Assembly: GCA_036338025.1 (NCBI GenBank)
Contig: JAYZDB010000303.1
Coordinates: 1-10,601 of the forward strand
DNA: 10,601 nucleotides
Direction of reading: 5' to 3'
Source: JAYZDB01 sp036338025
GTDB lineage: Bacteria; Planctomycetota; UBA1135; UBA2386
Under the pieces are notes generated by a model that was not told the DNA's origin, made no database searches, and saw only the letters and a list, made by a program, of their open reading frames with translations. Shown here piece after piece: positions 6,647 through 10,601 of the stretch (its first letter is position 1; the number at the start of each line of letters is the position of its first letter). The position numbers were made by a program, and so were the translations under genes.

Positions 6647-7867
6647 ATGCTGAGGCTTGTCTCACTGCTTGGATTCTTCGTGATGATAGGTCTGCTGTAT
6701 GCCCTTTCACGCGAACGCCGGGCGATCAATTGGCGGCTGGTTGGCACCGGGGTGCTGATCCAGGGGGTTCTCGGTGTTGTGTTCCTATCCTGGACCAAGG
6801 GACGTGATGCACTATGGGGGGTCGGCGAGGGGTTCAAGGTCTTCCTGGGGGTGGCTGGGAAGGGCACGGAGTTCGTGTTCGGTGGGCTGGCTGGTGCGAA
6901 TGAATCGCTGGGCTTCATCTTCGCGACCCAGGTCTTGCCGACGCTCATTTTCTTCTCTTCGTTCATGGCGGTGCTGTACCACCTGGGCGTGATGCAGTTC
7001 ATCGTGCGCATCATGGCGGGGCTGATGGTGCGCGTGATGGGTACCTCAGGATCGGAGTCGCTGTCGGCTTGCGGCAACATCTTTGTCGGCCAGACCGAAG
7101 CACCGCTGATGGTCAAGCCGTATCTCGGTCGCATGACCTTGAGCGAGTTGCACGCAATCATGACGGGTGGATTCTGCACGATTGCAGGTGGCGTATTTGC
7201 ACTGTACGTCGGGTTTGGAGTGGAAGCCGGACACCTGATGGTGGCGAGCGTGATGGCTGTGCCGGCGGGTCTGGTCTGCACCAAGATGTTGTGGCCGGAG
7301 ACCGAGGAGAGCGAGACCATGGGGACGGTGGCGCATACCGCCAAGAGCGAAGCGAAGAGCCCGGTCGAAGCTGCCGCGAACGGCGCGATCGATGGACTGA
7401 AACTGGCGCTCAACGTCGGAGCGATGCTGATCGCCTTCCTCGGAATCGTGGCGGTGATCAACTGGGGACTCAGCGCAGTGCCGATGTGGGGCGAGCAGGT
7501 CTTGAGCCTTGAACTCATCTTGAGTTGGCTTTTCGCTCCTGTCGCGGCCGTGATGGGGGTGCCGGGCGACGACATCATGAATCTGTCGGAACTCCTTGGG
7601 AAGAAGATCGTGCTCACCGAGTTGATTGCCTATCAGGGGATGGGGGAGATGGTCGATGCTGGGGCGATCACTCCACGGACCAAGATGATCGCGTCGTTTG
7701 CCTTGTGTGGTTTTGCTAACCTGGGATCGGTGGCGATCCAGATCGGAGGGCTCGGGGCGATGGCTCCCGAGCGCAGGAGCGATATCGCGAGGATCGCCGT
7801 TCGCGCCATGTGGGCCGGGGCGATCGCGACTTGTATGACCGCCTGCCTTGCAGGATTGATGGGATGA
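6647..7867 (+). CDS. nupC: Concentrative nucleoside transporter, CNT (NupC) family
   Basis: Inner-membrane symporter that brings nucleosides into the cell, driven by Na+ or H+. It has 406 residues, the usual length for bacterial CNTs, and is collinear with Vibrio cholerae CNT. Hydrophobic helices start at residue 2, followed by IFATQVLPTLIFFSS (91-105), ESLSACGNIFVGQTEAPL (137-154), GGFCTIAGGVFALYVG (174-189), LALNVGAMLIAFLG (253-266) and CGFANLGSVAIQIGGLG (354-370). Substrate-contact residues match vcCNT: Gln149, Thr150 and Glu151 in GQTEAP, Glu325 in LTELIAY, and Phe356, Asn358 and Ser361. The vcCNT sodium-site positions Asn149, Val152, Ser183 and Ile184 correspond to Asn144, Val147, Thr178 and Ile179; Thr for Ser is conservative, so Na+ coupling is plausible but not proven. 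Start ATG 6647 has GGAGA 10 nt upstream. The stop overlaps the next start (ATGA), linking uptake to purine nucleoside phosphorolysis. Confidence 0.95.
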   Translation: MLRLVSLLGFFVMIGLLYALSRERRAINWRLVGTGVLIQGVLGVVFLSWTKGRDALWGVGEGFKVFLGVAGKGTEFVFGGLAGANESLGFIFATQVLPTLIFFSSFMAVLYHLGVMQFIVRIMAGLMVRVMGTSGSESLSACGNIFVGQTEAPLMVKPYLGRMTLSELHAIMTGGFCTIAGGVFALYVGFGVEAGHLMVASVMAVPAGLVCTKMLWPETEESETMGTVAHTAKSEAKSPVEAAANGAIDGLKLALNVGAMLIAFLGIVAVINWGLSAVPMWGEQVLSLELILSWLFAPVAAVMGVPGDDIMNLSELLGKKIVLTELIAYQGMGEMVDAGAITPRTKMIASFALCGFANLGSVAIQIGGLGAMAPERRSDIARIAVRAMWAGAIATCMTACLAGLMG

Positions 7868-8685
7868 GAACTGAAACCGAAACCGAACGTCTGGAAGCTG
7901 CTGTCAAATCTTTGTCCGCCTTCGACATCGGGGACATCGATGTCGCTCTTGTGCTCGGCAGCGGCCTCAAGGACTTCGCCAACCAGCTGACCGATACTCT
8001 TGAGATCCCCTTCCATGATATCGCCCATTGGCCGATGCCGCGGGTTGAGGGGCACGGTGCCAGCCTGATTGTCGGGAGCATCGGTGGCAACCGCATCGCC
8101 TGCCTTACCGGTAGGGCACACTTGTACGAAGGCTGGCACCCTAACGATGTGGTACGTCCGGTACGTACCCTGCGGGTTGCAGGGGTGCAGTGCTTCGTTC
8201 TGACCAACGCCGCTGGAGGTCTCGGCAAGAGTTTCCGGCCCGGGGATCTAATGGTGCTTACCGATCACGTCAACCAGACCGGCATGTCTCCCCTGATCGG
8301 GCCGCATGAGGAGATCCTGGGGCCACGGTTTCCCGACCAGAGCCGTGTTTATGACCAGGAACTGCGGGCCTGCCTGGTTGCCGCGGATCCGGAGGTACGG
8401 CTGGGAATCTATGTCGGGCTGCTTGGCCCGAGTTACGAGACCCCGGCAGAGGTGAAAGTGCTGCGGCGTGCCGGCCTACATGCGGTGGGAATGAGTACCG
8501 TACACGAGGCGATTGCTCTCAATGCCATGGGTGCGCGGATCGCGGGGGTGTCCCTGATCACCAATCTGGCTGCGGGAATCGCTGACAGTCCTCTCAGTCA
8601 CGCTGAGGTCATCGACACGGGTAAGCAGGTCTCAGCCCGTTTCACCAAGATGCTGATGGGATTTTGTGAGGGAATCAAGCGTTGA
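7864..8685 (+). CDS. Purine nucleoside phosphorylase, trimeric type (PNP/PunA family)
   Basis: Phosphorolyses purine (deoxy)nucleosides to base and (deoxy)ribose-1-phosphate in the cytosol. It has 273 residues with the trimeric PNP pattern: phosphate site Ser33 in LGSGL, GRAHLYEG with Arg84, His86 and Tyr88, TNAAGG (114-119), GPSYETPAEV (188-197) with Glu192, VGMSTVHE (208-215) with Met210 and Ser211, SLITN (230-234) and His246. Asn234 occupies the position of human Asn243, which favours 6-oxopurines (inosine, guanosine) over adenosine. I chose ATG 7864, which overlaps the transporter stop as ATGA and has AGGA (7852-7855) 8 nt upstream. The frame is open further upstream, but only inside the transporter gene and with no conserved sequence. 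The first residues (RTETETER) come from a short GAAACC repeat. The end overlaps the next gene by 4 nt. Confidence 0.94.
   Translation: MRTETETERLEAAVKSLSAFDIGDIDVALVLGSGLKDFANQLTDTLEIPFHDIAHWPMPRVEGHGASLIVGSIGGNRIACLTGRAHLYEGWHPNDVVRPVRTLRVAGVQCFVLTNAAGGLGKSFRPGDLMVLTDHVNQTGMSPLIGPHEEILGPRFPDQSRVYDQELRACLVAADPEVRLGIYVGLLGPSYETPAEVKVLRRAGLHAVGMSTVHEAIALNAMGARIAGVSLITNLAAGIADSPLSHAEVIDTGKQVSARFTKMLMGFCEGIKR
8668..8672 (+). promoter_or_regulatory. Ribosome binding site supporting a TTG start
   Basis: GAGGG lies in the last codons of the PNP gene, 9 nt before the TTG at 8682. With the TTGA stop/start overlap it decides the start of the double-GNAT protein. Confidence 0.6.
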
Positions 8686-9692
8686 CGGCTGAGTTCACCT
8701 ACCGCAACTACCAGCCGGGTGACGAGGTGAAGATCCTTGACACCTTCAACCGTGTGTTCCGCGAGGTCTGTGGTGACACCTACGTCGACCGCGGTATGGA
8801 GTTCTGGAAGTGGGAGTTCGAAACCTGCCCGTTCGGGCATCGTATTTCCTTGGCGTTTACCGAGGACGGAACCTGCGCAGCGCAGTACGCCGGCGTGGTG
8901 TATCCAATGGCGACAAGCTTTGGGGACTGCAACTTCGTCCACATCGTCGACAGCATGGCACACCCGGATTTTCGAAAGGGCTTGAAGCGTCCGGGGCTGT
9001 TTGTGACTACAGCCTATCCCTGGTTCGAGCTTTGTCACGACATGGGAGACGCCGTGATGTACGGCTACCCGGTGCCGATCGCCGAGCGCATCGGTCAGCG
9101 CTATCTCGAGCACCATCGGCTACGGGTCGTGAACTACCTGGTGCGTGAGGCCGGTACCGGTTCGATCGAAGGACCCGACGGAATCCTGATTGAACGGGTA
9201 GAGCGGACGCCAGATGACATCGATGGACTGTTCGAAGAGGTCACGGCGGAGAAACTATGCCTGACCCGGCGCAATGCTGCCTATCTCGACTGGCGCTACG
9301 TGCAGATCCCGGGGGATTCTTACGAAATCTATGCAGCCCGCAGGGACGGCGAGTTGTGCGGTCTGATGGTGCTACGCCCGGTGCACGAGTTGATGCCGGG
9401 TTCCTGCACGATCGTCGACTGGGTGGTGCCCCAGCACGATATGGAGACACTCGATGCCATGTTGTGCAAGTCGACCCAACGCGCCCGCGAGATGGGACGC
9501 CAGCGCTTGATGGCGGTGTTTCCTGACCCGAGCCCAGAGTTTGCCGCGCTGGTGGCCCGCGGGTTCGAGATGGTGAGTTCGGCGGACTACGAAGAACGCC
9601 GTTTGACTCATCGGATCTACCACCCTCAGATGACCACTGAATGGCTACAGGAACACTGGTGGTACACTCTCGGCGACTCGGATCTCGCCTGA
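8682..9692 (+). CDS. Double-GNAT-fold putative acyltransferase of unknown substrate
   Basis: 336 residues, no signal peptide or membrane segment, so cytosolic. The N-terminal half looks like a GNAT domain: YRNYQPGDEVKILDTFNRVF (7-26), a GTCAAQYAGVVYP strand pair (63-75), then HIVDSMAHPDFR (87-98), the beta4/motif A position where the acyl-CoA loop RxxGxG/A normally follows. Here it reads RKGLKRPGLF, so the loop is altered. YGYPVPIAERIGQRYL (127-142) follows. The C-terminal half is a second, weaker GNAT-like repeat: NAAYLDWRY (198-206), YEIYAARRDGELCGLMVLRP (214-233), TIVDWVV (243-249), and GRQRLMAVFP (272-281), ending in WWYTLGDSDLA. I recall related GNAT proteins in several bacterial groups but no assigned function. 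The TTG start overlaps the PNP stop (TTGA). Co-transcription with transporter and PNP suggests, but does not show, a link to nucleoside use. Confidence 0.75.
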   Translation: MTAEFTYRNYQPGDEVKILDTFNRVFREVCGDTYVDRGMEFWKWEFETCPFGHRISLAFTEDGTCAAQYAGVVYPMATSFGDCNFVHIVDSMAHPDFRKGLKRPGLFVTTAYPWFELCHDMGDAVMYGYPVPIAERIGQRYLEHHRLRVVNYLVREAGTGSIEGPDGILIERVERTPDDIDGLFEEVTAEKLCLTRRNAAYLDWRYVQIPGDSYEIYAARRDGELCGLMVLRPVHELMPGSCTIVDWVVPQHDMETLDAMLCKSTQRAREMGRQRLMAVFPDPSPEFAALVARGFEMVSSADYEERRLTHRIYHPQMTTEWLQEHWWYTLGDSDLA

Positions 9693-9726
9693 CCGTGTTC
9701 GTGGGTATCTGGGTTCTCCGCGATTT
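9693..9726. other. Convergent intergenic gap without visible terminator
   Basis: 34 bases between the ends of the double-GNAT gene (plus) and the partial glycosidase-like gene (minus). I see no stable inverted repeat or T-run that would serve as an intrinsic terminator for either strand. Confidence 0.5.
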
Positions 9727-10601
9727 CTAACGGACTCGCATCGAGTAGAGGTCCGCGTCCTTGAGCACAAACCGCAATCGCACCGGTTTGCCACCCAGGC
9801 GACTGAGGTCGGTGCCGCCACGCCAGGCGACGGCCTGAGCGACCAGATCCCCTACGAGTTCAACGGAGTCGGCGAGACGGAAGCCTTCGATCGGCTTGCG
9901 GTCGAGGTCCTGGATCTCCACCCGCAGGCTACCGGCGGCGCTGGTCGCGAAGTTGACGACGAGCTCTTGAGCTACCGGTTGCGAGCCCTGTTTACGTCGC
10001 GTCTCAGTATCGCCCTTCGAGAGTGGCCCAAAGCGCACCGGCCGAGTGATCATCTCGCCGCCGCTGTAGGGGCCGCGCACGGAGACGAAGCCGTCTGTAC
10101 GGATCGTGTAGCGGTCGAGGTGAGCGGTGGGTTGACCGTAGTTCTTCTGTACGTAGATGGCGAGGCCATCTCGCACAGGCAGGATCCCGAGAGCGGGGTA
10201 GTTCGTGCGGGAGACCCAGTTTTCGAGCCCGGGTCCGGGCCGCAGGATCGCTTCCATGAAGGTGCGATCGTAGACGGTGCCGCCGCGCGTTGTCAGCAGG
10301 ACCGCATCCGAACAGTCGCCTGCATAACGAGGGTTTACCCGAATGGCCGTCGCCTGGGTCGTGGTAAGCACCCGTCGTCCAGGCATGAACCGTGCCGCAA
10401 TCCCGAGGTAAATGTGTGGTGCTCGAAAGTAGGGGTGGGTCTGGTTGGTGTAGAGATGTTCCCTGGGCGTGTTCCCGTAGGTCATGGCGGTGGACTTCGA
10501 CCAGTGCAGGAAGTCCTTGGAGGTTGCTCGGCTCACGCTCCGGTGTGAATCCCAGGTGCGTAGATAGCAGACGTAGCACTCCTCGGTTGTAGACCAGAAC
10601 G
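9727..10601 (-). CDS. C-terminal part of a glycosidase/sialidase-like beta-propeller protein, 5' end outside the window
   Basis: The reading frame is open to the right edge. Bases 10537-10601 encode TEECYVCYLRTWDSH-like sequence that leads smoothly into SRATSKDFLHWSK, so the GTG at 10536 is internal and the start lies beyond the window. 290 residues are visible. The SKDFLHWSK motif followed by THPYFRAPHIYLGIAARF, SDAVLLTTRGG, ENWVSRTNYPALG and YGQPTAHLDRYT resembles five-bladed propeller proteins of the sialidase / GH32-GH43 kind. The last 90 or so residues (ELVVNFATSAAGSLRVEIQD to KDADLYSMRVR) look like a beta-sandwich. I recall such proteins mainly from Planctomycetes and Verrucomicrobia, where many are exported; signal peptide and active-site residues cannot be checked here. 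A polar stretch around PLSKGDTETRRKQGSQ may be a loop insertion. It has no evident link to the nucleoside genes. Confidence 0.7.
   Translation of the reverse strand, partial: FWSTTEECYVCYLRTWDSHRSVSRATSKDFLHWSKSTAMTYGNTPREHLYTNQTHPYFRAPHIYLGIAARFMPGRRVLTTTQATAIRVNPRYAGDCSDAVLLTTRGGTVYDRTFMEAILRPGPGLENWVSRTNYPALGILPVRDGLAIYVQKNYGQPTAHLDRYTIRTDGFVSVRGPYSGGEMITRPVRFGPLSKGDTETRRKQGSQPVAQELVVNFATSAAGSLRVEIQDLDRKPIEGFRLADSVELVGDLVAQAVAWRGGTDLSRLGGKPVRLRFVLKDADLYSMRVR

Noticed and set aside
5800..7617. A 605-codon minus-strand frame that would extend fdhD far upstream
   Set aside because: Beyond 6621 it is antisense to the well-conserved nucleoside transporter. The extra sequence is Ser/Pro/Thr-rich and unlike FdhD, and the remaining 268-273 residues are a complete FdhD.
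7810..7863. Possible upstream start for the PNP gene
   Set aside because: These codons lie inside the transporter C-terminus. The ATGA overlap and AGGA at 7852-7855 favour 7864, and the trimeric PNP length fits 273 residues.
10534..10536. GTG as the start of the propeller-like gene
   Set aside because: The frame stays open to base 10601 and the upstream residues continue a propeller blade, so the codon is an internal Val.
1..10601. tRNA or rRNA genes, CRISPR arrays, insertion sequences, phage or defence genes
   Set aside because: No transposase, integrase, spaced repeats or clover-leaf-like segments were seen; nearly every base is explained by metabolic genes.

Overview
The window is a densely packed, GC-rich bacterial segment with essentially no non-coding DNA. 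It carries nine protein genes, and the first and last run off the window edges. Lineage cannot be fixed from the sequence alone. A vcCNT-like transporter and a 402-residue IspG of the form I associate with Proteobacteria suggest a Gram-negative bacterium. The last gene resembles proteins I know mainly from Planctomycetes and Verrucomicrobia, so a proteobacterial assignment is tentative.

Layout. (1) Bases 1-4544, plus strand: deoC (5' end outside the window), a full-length aldehyde dehydrogenase, a short non-catalytic aldehyde dehydrogenase, and a thymidine/pyrimidine nucleoside phosphorylase. The gaps are 1 nt, 12 nt and a 4-nt overlap, so this is almost certainly one operon. (2) Bases 4561-6606, minus strand: fdhD followed by ispG, convergent with the deo operon. 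(3) Bases 6647-9692, plus strand: a concentrative nucleoside transporter, a purine nucleoside phosphorylase and an unusual double-GNAT protein, joined by 4-nt overlaps (ATGA, TTGA). (4) Bases 9727-10601, minus strand: the C-terminal part of a large protein that looks like a beta-propeller glycosidase/sialidase relative, cut by the window edge.

How the genes fit together. Blocks 1 and 3 form a nucleoside scavenging route: uptake by the transporter, phosphorolysis of pyrimidine nucleosides by DeoA and of purine nucleosides by PNP, then cleavage of deoxyribose-5-phosphate by DeoC into glyceraldehyde-3-phosphate and acetaldehyde. The aldehyde dehydrogenase pair is the obvious candidate for oxidising that acetaldehyde to acetate. 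The phosphopentomutase (DeoB) that the route needs is not in the window. fdhD (formate dehydrogenase sulfur transfer) and ispG (isoprenoid synthesis) are metabolically unrelated and sit between the two blocks on the opposite strand.

The most notable observation is that the two adjacent aldehyde dehydrogenase genes together match the two-domain architecture of ALDH16 (catalytic domain plus truncated pseudo-domain). They lie in the same reading frame, separated by a single TAA codon and a strong ribosome binding site. The double-GNAT protein coupled to PNP is the gene whose function is least clear.
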